Positions 52,611-61,817 of a stretch of 64,000 nt of DNA are shown one piece after another. How positions within the stretch are numbered: the first letter of the stretch is position 1; the number at the start of each line of letters is the position of its first letter. The position numbers were made by a program, and so were the translations under genes. Under the pieces are notes generated by a model. It had not been told where the DNA came from and did no database searches. It worked only from the letters and a program-made list of their open reading frames with translations. The stretch lies in assembly GCF_009649815.1 (NCBI RefSeq), contig NZ_WJIC01000006.1:62001-126000 (forward strand). Reading direction: 5' to 3'. This DNA comes from Nocardia sp. SYP-A9097. Its GTDB lineage: Bacteria > Actinomycetota > Actinomycetes > Mycobacteriales > Mycobacteriaceae.

Positions 52611-53426
52611 ATGAGTTCGGATCCTCGGGCCACGCTGGCCATTATCGGCGGTAGCGGGTTCTACGACTTCTTCGGTGACGATGCCACCACGGTGGAGCTC
52701 GAGACGCCCTACGGTGCGCCGAGCGCGCCCGTCACCATCGGGCAGGTGGAGGGCCGGTCGGTCGCCTTCCTGCCCCGGCACGGGCGCAAGCACGAGTACT
52801 CCCCGCACACCGTGCCCTACCGCGCCAATATGTGGGCGCTGCGCACGCTCGGTGTGCGCCGCATCTTCGGTCCCTGCGCGGTCGGCAGTCTGCGCGCCGA
52901 CTGGGGGCCGGGCACCGTGGCCGTCCCGGATCAGTTGGTGGACCGCACCTCCGGGCGCGAGCAGACCTTCTACGACGCGGGCGGCGTGCACGTCTCCTTC
53001 GCCGACCCGTACTGCGCGGACCTGCGCGGTGCGGCCATCGCGGCGGCCGGGACTGAACTGCCCATGAAGGATCACGGCACCATGGTCGTGGTGCAGGGGC
53101 CGCGCTTCTCCACCCGCGCCGAGAGCCAGTGGTTCGCCGGGCTCGGCTGGGAACTGGTCAATATGACCGGGCACCCCGAGGCCGTGCTCGCCCGTGAGCT
53201 CGAAATGTGCTACTCCGCAATCGCTCTCGTCACCGACCTGGACGCGGGCGTCGAGTCCGGGCACGGCGTCAGCGCGGTGGATGTCTTCGCCGAATTCGAG
53301 CGCAATCTGGTGCCGTTCAAGGCCATGGTCGGCCGTGCCATCGCCGCCGTCGAAGGTGACGACACCTGCGCTGCCTGCCGGGTGCTCACCGGCACCGGCG
53401 TGCAGCTGCCGTTCGAGCTGCCGTAG
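52611..53426 (+). CDS. mtnP: S-methyl-5'-thioadenosine phosphorylase
   Basis: It splits methylthioadenosine, a by-product of spermidine and N-acyl-homoserine-type chemistry, into adenine and methylthioribose-1-phosphate. The 271-residue protein has the family start LAIIGGSGFYDFF, PRHGRKHEYSPHTVPYRANM, GPCAVGSLR, VVVQGPRFSTRAES and NMTGHPEAVLARELEMCY. SGFYDFF and NMTGHPE place it in the MTAP/PNP group; methylthioinosine or general purine nucleosides are alternative substrates. It is divergent from csoR, with 71 bases between, and ends in a strong hairpin. Confidence 0.9.
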   Translation: MSSDPRATLAIIGGSGFYDFFGDDATTVELETPYGAPSAPVTIGQVEGRSVAFLPRHGRKHEYSPHTVPYRANMWALRTLGVRRIFGPCAVGSLRADWGPGTVAVPDQLVDRTSGREQTFYDAGGVHVSFADPYCADLRGAAIAAAGTELPMKDHGTMVVVQGPRFSTRAESQWFAGLGWELVNMTGHPEAVLARELEMCYSAIALVTDLDAGVESGHGVSAVDVFAEFERNLVPFKAMVGRAIAAVEGDDTCAACRVLTGTGVQLPFELP

Positions 53427-53474
53427 TCGGCCGTCGCAACGTTCCGCGCCGCGCGGCGAAATCACCAGCTCACC

Positions 53475-53502
53475 GGCCCGGTCCGCACTCGTGGACCGGG
53501 CC
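53475..53502 (+). terminator. Terminator after mtnP
   Basis: GGCCCGGTCC is exactly inverted as GGACCGGGCC around the loop GCACTCGT, followed by TTGCCCATT. It lies 48 bases after the stop. Confidence 0.8.
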
Positions 53503-53541
53503 TTGCCCATTCCGCGCGGCGCGCCCGCGCGGGCCGTCGCC

Positions 53542-53547
53542 TAGGCT
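53542..53547 (+). promoter_or_regulatory. TAGGCT -10 element giving a leaderless transcript of the SDR gene
   Basis: TAGGCT ends 7 bases before the ATG at 53555, so transcription should begin at the start codon itself. No Shine-Dalgarno sequence is present. The next gene but one in this strand block shows the same arrangement. Confidence 0.6.
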
Positions 53548-53554
53548 GGAACGC

Positions 53555-54925
53555 ATGAGCGAAGGCGGACCGCATGCCGACCGGACGCGAGTACTGCTGA
53601 CCGGGGCGGCGGGCTATATCGGCTCCCATGTGCATCGCGCGCTACTGGCCGCCGGGCACGAGGTGATCGCCGTCGACAATTTCCTGGACTCCGTGCACGG
53701 CATCAATCCCACTGTCCCCGAAGGCGTTTCCCGCGTCGATATTCGCAATCCCGACGCGATCGAGCCGCTGTTGCGCGGTGTCGACGTGGTGTGCCACCTG
53801 GCTGCTGCCGTTCCCGTACCGGACCTACCGGGCAATACCCCGGGGCGGTGGGTGCCCCCGCGACCCGTCTCCGGCCGGGCCGATACGCCGGATGGACCGG
53901 AGCGGCCGGACGCCGCCCGGGTTCCGGACGAGTTGGCCCCGGAGGCCGGAGAGAGCGATCGGCCCGCCGGATACGGGGCATTGCGCGCGGCGGGTGGCGT
54001 GGAACCCGGTGGGCACGTGAATACTTCGGCCGGACGGCGCGAGGATGTCGGGCACGGGGCCGGACCCTGCGTGCGCGAACCGGTGGACGGTGCCCGGGAA
54101 TCGGCGCGCACCGGACCCCTCGAAATGCAGCGGGCCGCCGTCTACGCCACGCACAATGACGCCGGAACGGCGGTGCTGCTGGCCGCCATGGAGCGGGCCG
54201 GGGTGCGGCGGCTGGTGCTCGCCTCGTCGGTGGCGGTATATGGCGAGGGGCGCTATCGGGCGGGGCGGCAGGGGCCGTTCTTTCCCGGGTTACGGCGGCG
54301 ATCCGATCTGGATCGCGGGTTGTTCGATCATCGCGCGCCGCGTACCGGGGACCTGTTGACCTGGGAATCGCTGGGCGAGGATGCGCCGCTGCGGCCGCGA
54401 AGCGCTTATGCGGCAAGTAAAGTCGCGCAGGAGCATTACGCGCTGGCCTGGGTGGCCAGCACCGGATCGGCGGCGACCGTACTGCGGTACCACTACGTGT
54501 ACGGCCCGGCCGTGCAGGACGGGCGGCTGGTACGGTCGGCGGAATCCGGTGTGGTGGCACGATTCCGGGCCGAACTGCTGGCGGGGCGGTCGCCGCGGGT
54601 CTTCGAAGATGGCGGGCAGGTAAGGGATTTCGTGCATGTGCGTGATGTCGCGGCGGCCACGGTCGCGGCGGTGGACCGGCGGCTGGCCGGATTCGTGCCG
54701 TTGAATATCGCCTCGGGGCAGCCGCTCACACTGTGGGAGGTGGCATCGACCATGGCCAAGGCGCTGGACGGACCCGCGCCCTTGGTGACGGGACAGTATC
54801 GGATCACCGATATCCGGCATCTGGTCGCCAATCCCGAACGGGCCTGGCACGCACTGGAATTCACCGCGCGCACCGGTCCCGGCGCGGGCCTGTCCGGTTA
54901 TGCCACCGCGTCGGCCGGGCGCTAG
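53555..54925 (+). CDS. NAD-dependent epimerase/dehydratase (extended SDR) with a large insertion
   Basis: This 456-residue extended short-chain dehydrogenase has the Rossmann motif GAAGYIGSH at residues 17-25 and the pair YAASK with Tyr285 and Lys289. The NAD-site HLAAAVPVPD is cut from its normal continuation (YATHNDAGTAVLLAAMERAG) by about 95 residues, roughly 92-187, of Pro/Arg/Gly-rich low-complexity sequence that stays in frame. Removing it gives a usual SDR length of about 360. The best guess is nucleotide-sugar epimerase or dehydratase; the substrate is unknown. Confidence 0.8.
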   Translation: MSEGGPHADRTRVLLTGAAGYIGSHVHRALLAAGHEVIAVDNFLDSVHGINPTVPEGVSRVDIRNPDAIEPLLRGVDVVCHLAAAVPVPDLPGNTPGRWVPPRPVSGRADTPDGPERPDAARVPDELAPEAGESDRPAGYGALRAAGGVEPGGHVNTSAGRREDVGHGAGPCVREPVDGARESARTGPLEMQRAAVYATHNDAGTAVLLAAMERAGVRRLVLASSVAVYGEGRYRAGRQGPFFPGLRRRSDLDRGLFDHRAPRTGDLLTWESLGEDAPLRPRSAYAASKVAQEHYALAWVASTGSAATVLRYHYVYGPAVQDGRLVRSAESGVVARFRAELLAGRSPRVFEDGGQVRDFVHVRDVAAATVAAVDRRLAGFVPLNIASGQPLTLWEVASTMAKALDGPAPLVTGQYRITDIRHLVANPERAWHALEFTARTGPGAGLSGYATASAGR

Positions 54926-54948
54926 CCGGAATCACGGCGGTCGCGGCA

Positions 54949-54954
54949 TAGGCT
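54949..54954 (+). promoter_or_regulatory. TAGGCT -10 element giving a leaderless transcript of the FMN reductase gene
   Basis: TAGGCT ends 6 bases before the GTG at 54961, with no ribosome binding site between. It lies 23 bases after the SDR stop, so the reductase can be transcribed on its own. Confidence 0.55.
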
Positions 54955-54960
54955 CGGCGG

Positions 54961-55521
54961 GTGAGCACTCCACTGCGGCTAGAGGTAATCGTGGCCAGTG
55001 TGCGACCGCAGCGGTTCGCGCCGGTGGTCGCGGACTGGTTCCTGCGGGCGGCGCGGGCGGATGGGCAATTCGAGGTGGGGGTCATCGATCTGATCGAGAC
55101 ACCGCTGCCGCTGGATCTGAGCGAGACGCCGGAGTCTCGGGCGTACTGCGAAAGGATCGCCACCGCAGACGCTTTCGTGGTCGTCACCTCCGAGTACAAC
55201 CACGGGTATCCGGCGTCGTTGAAGACCGCGCTCGATACCGCCAAACGGGAGTGGCGGGCCAAGCCGATCGGGTTCGTCAGCTACGGCGGGCTCTCGGGTG
55301 GTCTGCGGGCCGTCGAGCAGTTACGGCAGGTGGTGGCCGAAATACATATGGTGTCGATTCGGGAGACCGTCAGTTTTCATGAGGCCAAGCGGAGATTCGA
55401 CCGGGCCGGGGAGACCCAGGATGGTGCCGCCATCGACGCCGCTGCCCGCCTGCTGCGTCAACTCGGTTGGTGGGGACGGACTTTGCGCGAGGCGCGGGCG
55501 GTGGATCCCTACCCCGGCTGA
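54961..55521 (+). CDS. NADPH-dependent FMN reductase family protein
   Basis: This 186-residue flavodoxin-like protein has LEVIVASVRPQRFAPVVADW, the FMN phosphate loop region at the N-terminus, and the family's TSEYNHGYPASLKTALDT and PIGFVSYGGLSGGLRAVEQLR. It probably reduces FMN or quinones with NAD(P)H. It stands alone on the plus strand and is convergent with eccE, 27 bases between the stops. Confidence 0.88.
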   Translation: MSTPLRLEVIVASVRPQRFAPVVADWFLRAARADGQFEVGVIDLIETPLPLDLSETPESRAYCERIATADAFVVVTSEYNHGYPASLKTALDTAKREWRAKPIGFVSYGGLSGGLRAVEQLRQVVAEIHMVSIRETVSFHEAKRRFDRAGETQDGAAIDAAARLLRQLGWWGRTLREARAVDPYPG

Positions 55522-55548
55522 CCGTGCGGCGGTCGGGCAGCGCGGCGG

Positions 55549-57192
55549 CTAACCAGGCTGACCGGCGAGCGCCTGTGCCGCGCGGGGCCGGCCGATATAG
55601 GTGGATTCGCGGGGGATCGAGACCAGGTTCAGTTCCACCTGTGTGGTCCCGGTGCGCAGGACGATGCGATTGCCTGCCGCGCCGGGCTGCACGATGGACA
55701 GATCCGGGCGCGCGCCCGGCCAACCCAGCGGGTCACCGGCCAGGTAGAGGGTGGTGATTCCGGCATGTGGCGCGGGCGCGAGTACGCCGTCGACCAGCAC
55801 GGCCGTGTATCCGGAGTCGGATTCGTGGGTGTCGGCGGCCAGTGTCAGGCGTTCCGGATTGCCGATGGTGGTGATCAAGTGCTCCCAGACCTGTGGGCGT
55901 TCGGTGCGCAGCAGGACCCGTTCGCCCACGGCCAGTGCGCGGAATACCAACTGCTGCGCCAGATACAGCTCACCGGCGAGGTACACGCTCGAAATGCCCT
56001 GTCCGACAAGGCGGACGGCGACACCATTACCCTCGTCGTCGGAGCCGAGCAGCTGTCCGCAGCCGGCCGAGGGCAGCTCCACGCTGTCGATCTCCGCGAT
56101 ATCGCGCTCCCGGGTGGGCACGGTGTCGTCCATTCCCGGTGCGGCGAGCGGTAATTGGGCGAGCAGGCCCTCGAGGTGTCGGCCGTTCATGGAGATCATG
56201 TGCGGTTGCAGCTGCTCCTCGGGCAGTTCCCGTGCCGTGAGCCGCCAGGCCGCGCCGAGGCGCACGGTCCCGGCCGAGTTGCCGGGGCGCAGGCGTACCG
56301 CCACGGTCGTGCCGCGGGACGCCGGAACCCACAGTCGCGCAAGCTGTTCGGAGTCCAGTCGACCGGGCGGGACGGCGGCGCCGATATTGACGCTGTTGCC
56401 GAGTTCGGCGTACCGCCAGTGCTGGGTGAGTTCGCGCGGGTCGGCGCCGGCGGTGATTTGCAGTGTGGCCTTGGTGATTTCGGGTGCGGTGAGGATGCGC
56501 GCCGGGCAGTCGGCGTCCTCGAGGATGCGCAGTATGCGCTGGGTGGCAATGGTAACCGTGCGGCACGCGCCGGGCAGTCCGCCGCCGCGCCGGTCGGCGG
56601 CATCCGGGCAGAGCAGTGGGTCGAAGGCGATGGCCAGCCAGACGGTGCGGTGCGCGGTGGCGGGCAGTGGGCCGATGAGGGATTCGTAGATGGCTCCGGC
56701 GGGCGTACCGGAGCGGCTGCGGTGACCGTGCGAGACGATATCGATGCCGGCGAGCAGAATGTCGTGCCGGCTCAGGCTTTTCGCGAGTTCGGGCAGGGGC
56801 AGCAGGTGGGAGGAGTGGACGGTGCTGCGGCCGAGCCGGGTGAGTCCGCCCTTCGGGGGCAGCACCTCGACCACGGCGACCACGCGGCTGCCGTCTCGGA
56901 AGAGGCCGAGTGAGCGGCCGTCGCCGGCGCGAAAGTCGATGAGGTCGGCCACCGGGCGGGGGCGGCGGGCGCGGAAGCGCAGCCGGGTGGCGATCCATTG
57001 GGAAACTGGTCGTTTGCCAAGTGGCAAAAACAAGACCAGTCCGAATGCTATGGCGCTGCCCAATGCCACCCAGAACGGCACTCCGCACAGCGCGCACACG
57101 AGCAGAACGGCCACCGCGGTCACCTGTGCGACCAGCAGGTTCACCATGCCCACTCGGGCCATCACCATCCCCCAATTGCCGGGCCCGGCCAC
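55549..57192 (-). CDS. eccE: EccE, type VII secretion membrane component of ESX locus 2
   Basis: EccE lies at the edge of the ESX membrane complex and stabilises it. The 547-residue protein has two N-terminal helices (VNLLVAQVTAVAVLLVCALC and VALGSAIAFGLVLFLPLG) followed by the GKRPVSQWIATRLRFRARR junction typical of EccE, then a large soluble part. The GTG start has internal alternatives (two Met codons within 12 residues). It is divergent from eccB with 84 bases between them. The presence of EccE separates this locus from the minimal ESX-4 type of M. tuberculosis, although ESX-4 loci with eccE are known in M. abscessus. Confidence 0.9.
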   Translation of the reverse strand: MAGPGNWGMVMARVGMVNLLVAQVTAVAVLLVCALCGVPFWVALGSAIAFGLVLFLPLGKRPVSQWIATRLRFRARRPRPVADLIDFRAGDGRSLGLFRDGSRVVAVVEVLPPKGGLTRLGRSTVHSSHLLPLPELAKSLSRHDILLAGIDIVSHGHRSRSGTPAGAIYESLIGPLPATAHRTVWLAIAFDPLLCPDAADRRGGGLPGACRTVTIATQRILRILEDADCPARILTAPEITKATLQITAGADPRELTQHWRYAELGNSVNIGAAVPPGRLDSEQLARLWVPASRGTTVAVRLRPGNSAGTVRLGAAWRLTARELPEEQLQPHMISMNGRHLEGLLAQLPLAAPGMDDTVPTRERDIAEIDSVELPSAGCGQLLGSDDEGNGVAVRLVGQGISSVYLAGELYLAQQLVFRALAVGERVLLRTERPQVWEHLITTIGNPERLTLAADTHESDSGYTAVLVDGVLAPAPHAGITTLYLAGDPLGWPGARPDLSIVQPGAAGNRIVLRTGTTQVELNLVSIPRESTYIGRPRAAQALAGQPG

Positions 57193-57276
57193 GCCCGATC
57201 CGTGGCCGAGTGCGAATGCGGATTCCCGGGAACTGTACTGTGTGCGGCGAACTCAATCACTGGTCGGGGGAGTTTT

Positions 57277-58755
57277 ATGCCTTCAAAACCGACGACGCGA
57301 TGGCAGGTCAGCGGCTATCGCTTCCTGGTTCGCCGCATGGAACACGCCCTGGTCCGCAGGGACGTGCGAATGCTGCACGACCCGATGCGCTCCCAGTCCC
57401 GGGCGTTCAGCGTCGGACTCATCCTCGCCGTCGTCGCGCTGGCGGGTTGCGGAGTGCTTGCTCTACTGCGGCCGCAGGACAAGATCGGCTCCAACAAGAT
57501 CCTCATCGGCAAGGACACGGGGGCCGTCTATGTGGTCATCGACAATGTGGTGCATCCGACGCTGAACCTCGCCTCGGCGCGACTCGCGGCGGGGGAGCCC
57601 GCAAAGCCGGCGACGGTGCAGGAATCCGAGCTGAGTAAGAAGCCGCGCGGGCAGCTCATCGGGATTCCCGGCGCACCCGCCACGCTGAACTTCGAATCCG
57701 AGAGCAATGGGCGCGGCTGGACCGTATGCGATGTGCTGGCCAATGACGGCAGTCGCACGCTCACCACCTCGGTGCTCGCGGGCGATCCGGCGCTGGGGGA
57801 GAAGGCTGCTGCGCTGGAGTCCGGGAAGGCGCTGCTGGTACAGGGGCGCGATCACACGTATCTGATCTACGACAATCAGCGTGCGCAGTTGGATATGAAC
57901 GATCGCGCCGTGGTGGACGCCCTCGATATTCGCGGTCACACACCGCGTCCCATCAGTGCGGGGCTGCTGAACGCGATTCCCGAAGTGCTGCCGATCATTG
58001 CGCCGCCCATCGCGGATGCCGGTGCGGCCCCGCACTATTCGATCGGTGAGCATCGCATCGGCGATGTAGTGCGGGTGCGCACGGACGGTAGGAACTACGT
58101 CGTACTCGCCGACGGATTGCAGCCGGTGTCGCCGCTGACCGCCGAAATCGTCCGTAACACATACCGTTCCACCGCCGTCGATGATCACATCGCCCAGGCC
58201 GACCGGACCGGCGCGCCCGTCTCCTCGGCGCTGCGGGTCGCGAACTATCCCGATAGCGCGCCGGGCATTGTGGACGGCAACGATCAGCCGGTGGACTGCC
58301 TGGCCTGGCAGCCCGTCGGCGCCGCCGACAAGGCCGACGGCAGCAAGCATGCCGACCTGACCGTGCTCACCGGCCATGCCGTGCCGATTCCGGATCGTGC
58401 CCGCCTGGTGCCGCTCGCGCAGGCCGACGGTAACGGGCCCGAGGTCGACGCTTTCTATATGAAGCCGGGTGCGGGGGCGTACGTGCAGACCACCGGGCTC
58501 GAACCCGATAGTCAGCGCCGCGACAGCCTGTTCTTCATCTCCGATTACGGTGTGCGCTACGGGATCAAAGACCTGGAGGCCGCGAAAGCCCTTGGTATGG
58601 ACCCGGAATCGGTGCGGCCGGAGCCCGCGCCCTGGCCGATTATCGGCCTGCTCGCGCCAGGTCCGACCTTGAGCCGAGCGGCGGCCATGGTCGCCCACGA
58701 TGGTGTCGCACCCGACCCGAACCCGGCGGGGCAGCCGGTCAAGGCGCAGAACTGA
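57277..58755 (+). CDS. eccB: EccB, type VII secretion component of ESX locus 2
   Basis: EccB spans the membrane once and has a large periplasmic part that dimerises at the complex centre. The 492-residue protein has the signature start KPTTRWQVSGYRFLVRRMEHALVRRD, one membrane helix at about 44-66 (GLILAVVALAGCGVLALLRP) and repeats such as GKDTGAVYVVIDNVVHPTLN and YFISDYGVRYGI-like FFISDYGVRYGIKD. GGGGGAG lies 5 bases upstream of the ATG. It is convergent with mycP, 13 bases apart. Confidence 0.95.
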   Translation: MPSKPTTRWQVSGYRFLVRRMEHALVRRDVRMLHDPMRSQSRAFSVGLILAVVALAGCGVLALLRPQDKIGSNKILIGKDTGAVYVVIDNVVHPTLNLASARLAAGEPAKPATVQESELSKKPRGQLIGIPGAPATLNFESESNGRGWTVCDVLANDGSRTLTTSVLAGDPALGEKAAALESGKALLVQGRDHTYLIYDNQRAQLDMNDRAVVDALDIRGHTPRPISAGLLNAIPEVLPIIAPPIADAGAAPHYSIGEHRIGDVVRVRTDGRNYVVLADGLQPVSPLTAEIVRNTYRSTAVDDHIAQADRTGAPVSSALRVANYPDSAPGIVDGNDQPVDCLAWQPVGAADKADGSKHADLTVLTGHAVPIPDRARLVPLAQADGNGPEVDAFYMKPGAGAYVQTTGLEPDSQRRDSLFFISDYGVRYGIKDLEAAKALGMDPESVRPEPAPWPIIGLLAPGPTLSRAAAMVAHDGVAPDPNPAGQPVKAQN

Positions 58756-58768
58756 GCGACTGACAGGG

Positions 58769-60196
58769 CTATTCGGAGTGCATGCCGAATCGGCGGCGCA
58801 GGGGGAACGAGGCCAGGAAGCCGAGAATCAGTAGGAGACCGACGATTCCGGTGCCGATGAGGGCCACATCGCGGGCGGTGTTATCCGGTGCGGCGGGTTT
58901 TGCCGGGAGTGCGAGTTGCTTATCCCTGGCGGCATTGGATTGTTTGGGCGGGAGGTCTTCGGGGACCTCGGCGGTGAGGGCGGCGACGGGATCGACTGCG
59001 CCGTAACCGATATAGGGATTCCAGCCCTCGCCGGGGGCGTGCGCGGTCGCCTGGATGCGTTCGATGACCTCCGCGGCGGACATATCGGGGAAGCGCGAAC
59101 GCAGCAGTGCCGCAACGCCGGATACGTACGGGGCGGCGAAACTTGTTCCGCTGTACTGGTTCACCTGGCCCTGATTGGTGACCTTGGCGGTGGTGAGGCC
59201 CGGACCGCGGGGGTCGAGGGAGACGATGTCCTCACCCGGCGCGGCCACGCCCACCCAGGGGCCGGGGACGGTGAATTTGGAGGGCTGGCCGAGGGCGTCG
59301 ATGGAGCCCACCGAGAGCACGTACTCGTCCCACCAGGCCGGGGTCACATACGAGGTGATGTGGTTCCAGAGGTCCGCGTTCGGATGCAGTGGATCGATAC
59401 CCGGATTGCTCGCCTTACAGGTGTCGGTATTGCCCGCCGAGGTCACTATGACGACGTCCTTGTTCACGGCCGCGTACTGCACCGCCGCGCCGAGCACGCC
59501 CATCTCGGTGCTCTCGGGTTCCTTTGCAGGACAGGCCACCAGGGAGATATTGATGACGCGCGCCCCGGCATCGGCGGCCCGGCGAATCGCGGAGGCCAGG
59601 GCGGAGATCTTGCCGTAGCCGTCCGGCATATCGTCGGGGCCCTTGTCCCGGCCCGCGCCCGCGGCCTGATACATGGCGCTGGTCTGGCGGATGGTCATGA
59701 TCCGCGCCTCCGGGGCGACGCCCGCGAAGCCCTGGCCCGATTCCTGGTCCGCCGCGATGAGTCCGGCGACTATGGTGCCGTGTGCGTCGCAGTCCTCGGT
59801 GCCGTCATCGGAATCGGCGACATAGTCGCCACCGGGAATCAGGCCCGGCAGGCGTGGATGCGGGGATACACCGGTATCGATGACGGCCACCAATTGTCCT
59901 GCGCCACGCGAGAATTGCCAGGCATGCTCCAGATCCAGGGCGCGCTGAGTCGGTGGGATCGTCGGGCCGTCACCACCCGCCTGAGTGCTGATACAGGGGG
60001 AGTTGGCGGGATGCTCGGTCTTGCCCGGCGGTGCCGCGGGTCCGCCCGGCGGTAGGAGTCCGGGGTTGATCGCCGGTGGCCGATCCGCCTGCGCCACACC
60101 GGGCTCCGCACCCATACCGAACGAGGCCAGGGCGAACAGTGCCGCGGTCGCGGCGGCAACTCGCAGCCCTCTAACCTGAAACCCTTTGCTATTCAC
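58769..60196 (-). CDS. mycP: Mycosin MycP of ESX locus 2
   Basis: This 475-residue subtilisin-like protease has signal helix VAAATAALFALASFGMG, triad Asp107 (VIDTGV), His139 (DAHGT) and Ser352 (SGTSFAAP), and Asn256 (SAGN). The C-terminal membrane anchor (VALIGTGIVGLLLILGFLASF) is followed by PLRRR. Cysteines are placed as in other mycosins. It is downstream of eccD on the minus strand with 4 bases between the eccD stop and this GTG, so it is probably coupled to eccD. It is clearly a diverged paralogue of the mycosin at 1108-2526. Confidence 0.94.
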   Translation of the reverse strand: MNSKGFQVRGLRVAAATAALFALASFGMGAEPGVAQADRPPAINPGLLPPGGPAAPPGKTEHPANSPCISTQAGGDGPTIPPTQRALDLEHAWQFSRGAGQLVAVIDTGVSPHPRLPGLIPGGDYVADSDDGTEDCDAHGTIVAGLIAADQESGQGFAGVAPEARIMTIRQTSAMYQAAGAGRDKGPDDMPDGYGKISALASAIRRAADAGARVINISLVACPAKEPESTEMGVLGAAVQYAAVNKDVVIVTSAGNTDTCKASNPGIDPLHPNADLWNHITSYVTPAWWDEYVLSVGSIDALGQPSKFTVPGPWVGVAAPGEDIVSLDPRGPGLTTAKVTNQGQVNQYSGTSFAAPYVSGVAALLRSRFPDMSAAEVIERIQATAHAPGEGWNPYIGYGAVDPVAALTAEVPEDLPPKQSNAARDKQLALPAKPAAPDNTARDVALIGTGIVGLLLILGFLASFPLRRRFGMHSE

Positions 60197-60200
60197 CGCA

Positions 60201-61661
60201 TTACAATCCGCGCACCAGCGAATACAGGTCGGTCACCCAGAACACCAGCGGCACAACGGCGGCGACGAAGGCGTATTCGAGAAGTTCGACCGCCCGCCGC
60301 ATGGGCGGGGTGGCCTGCTGACGCGGGACGATGGTGCCCAGCACCAGCGCCGACACCAGTAGCACCAGGGCCGCGCCGAAGACGGTGAGCGGCTGGCTGA
60401 TCAGGAATGCCGCGCCGCCCAACAGGATCAGCAGGATGGCCGCGCCACCGGCAATGAGCACCACGGCCTGTTCCGCGCCCGCGTAGGTCCGGCTGCGGAA
60501 CATGAGTACGACCGCGCAGACCAGGGCGAGTGCCAGGCCGGGCCAGTACACGCTCTCGGTGCGCGGATCGGTCGCGGCGAGTGCGCCCGCGGCGACCACG
60601 AGGGTGGTGGCGGCGACCAATCCGGCCAGATACTCCCGTGCCCGTTCGGATTTGGTGCGTAGTGCGTCGAGGCTGGGCAGGGCGCGGTGGTCGTCCGGAT
60701 CGTCCTCGGTGGGGTCGATCGGGGTGCCGGGTGCGGGCACCGGCGGCAGCGGCAGTTTGGCCAGCAGTATGGAAAGCCTTGGCGCGAGGGACAATCCGGC
60801 CAGGCCGAGGGCGGCCGCACCCGCGCCGATGGCCTTGGTCGGCACATGCGTGAGCAGTCCGACCAGCGATGCCGGGATGAGGTACACGGCCAGGGTGGTG
60901 GCACCGATGAACAGGCCCGGGCCGACACCGCTCACCCGCCACGCGAGAATCGCTGTGGCGCCGGTCAATACGGCTCCGAGCAGCAGATTGGCCCAGCCGT
61001 AGTGATCGGGGACGAACAGCGTGCCCGCAGTGAAAGCGGCCGGTAAGGCGCAGCCGCCCAGTACAAGTGCGCTCGCGGTATCGCCGTACATGCGGCCGAG
61101 CACCAGGCACGCCACCACCAGCAGCAGCGCCACGAAGAGCGCCACGGTGCCGCTCACCCAGCCGGGCACCGCATCCGGGGCGGCCAGCAGGCCGAGGCAG
61201 CCCGTCAGCATGGTCAGTACCGCGAGTATCGAACCGGTCAGTCGCGCGGTGCGGGGTGTCCAGCCGCGGAAGTGATCGGCATCGGCGATGGCGACGTTGT
61301 ACATGATGTCGTCGAACAGCGGGGTGGGTGCGGTGTGCTCGGCGCTCTCCAGCATGAGCAGTTCACCATCGCGCACACCCTGTTCGGCCAGGCTGAGGGA
61401 GTTGGAGAGCGGCGGCCGGCCGATGCGGGCCAGTACCCATTCGTGTGGTTCGAAGTGTTCGCCGTCATTGTCGAAGTCGTTGGCCAGGCTGTGCTGGGCG
61501 ACCATATCGACGACGCTGGGAATGACCAGGGCGACCGGCACATCCACCGGAATCGCCATATCGACCTGGGTGTGCTTGGCGAGCAGGGTGACCCGGGCCA
61601 GATCCGGCGCGCGGACGATCCCGCGAGCGTCGTCTATATGGTCCATGCGCTGCTGGGTCAT
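60201..61661 (-). CDS. eccD: EccD of ESX locus 2
   Basis: This 486-residue EccD has a ubiquitin-like N-terminal domain at about residues 18-105 (RVTLLAKHTQVDMAIPVDVP, LSLAEQGVRDGELLML), then FRGWTPRTARLTG and about 11 membrane helices. The linker PLPPVPAPGTPIDPTEDD matches the partial EccD at the left end. The ATG (MTQQRMDH) has GAGG 5 bases upstream. It is divergent from eccC with 156 bases between, and precedes mycP. Confidence 0.95.
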   Translation of the reverse strand: MTQQRMDHIDDARGIVRAPDLARVTLLAKHTQVDMAIPVDVPVALVIPSVVDMVAQHSLANDFDNDGEHFEPHEWVLARIGRPPLSNSLSLAEQGVRDGELLMLESAEHTAPTPLFDDIMYNVAIADADHFRGWTPRTARLTGSILAVLTMLTGCLGLLAAPDAVPGWVSGTVALFVALLLVVACLVLGRMYGDTASALVLGGCALPAAFTAGTLFVPDHYGWANLLLGAVLTGATAILAWRVSGVGPGLFIGATTLAVYLIPASLVGLLTHVPTKAIGAGAAALGLAGLSLAPRLSILLAKLPLPPVPAPGTPIDPTEDDPDDHRALPSLDALRTKSERAREYLAGLVAATTLVVAAGALAATDPRTESVYWPGLALALVCAVVLMFRSRTYAGAEQAVVLIAGGAAILLILLGGAAFLISQPLTVFGAALVLLVSALVLGTIVPRQQATPPMRRAVELLEYAFVAAVVPLVFWVTDLYSLVRGL

Positions 61662-61817
61662 ATGTCCTCGACTCGCGGCTGTGTCACGCTGGCGCCCCCG
61701 AACGGTTCGGTGCGATACCCGGTCCGTATAAATGCTGACCAGACTGTACGGCATCGAGGTCGCCGGCCGTACACTGAGCCCCGCAATCCTGACCTTCGAT
61801 GGGGGCTTCAGTACGCG

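Noticed and set aside
54961..55521. Operon of the SDR gene and the FMN reductase as a sugar pathway
   Set aside because: The reductase has its own leaderless promoter-like element and no shared substrate logic; linkage is not supported.
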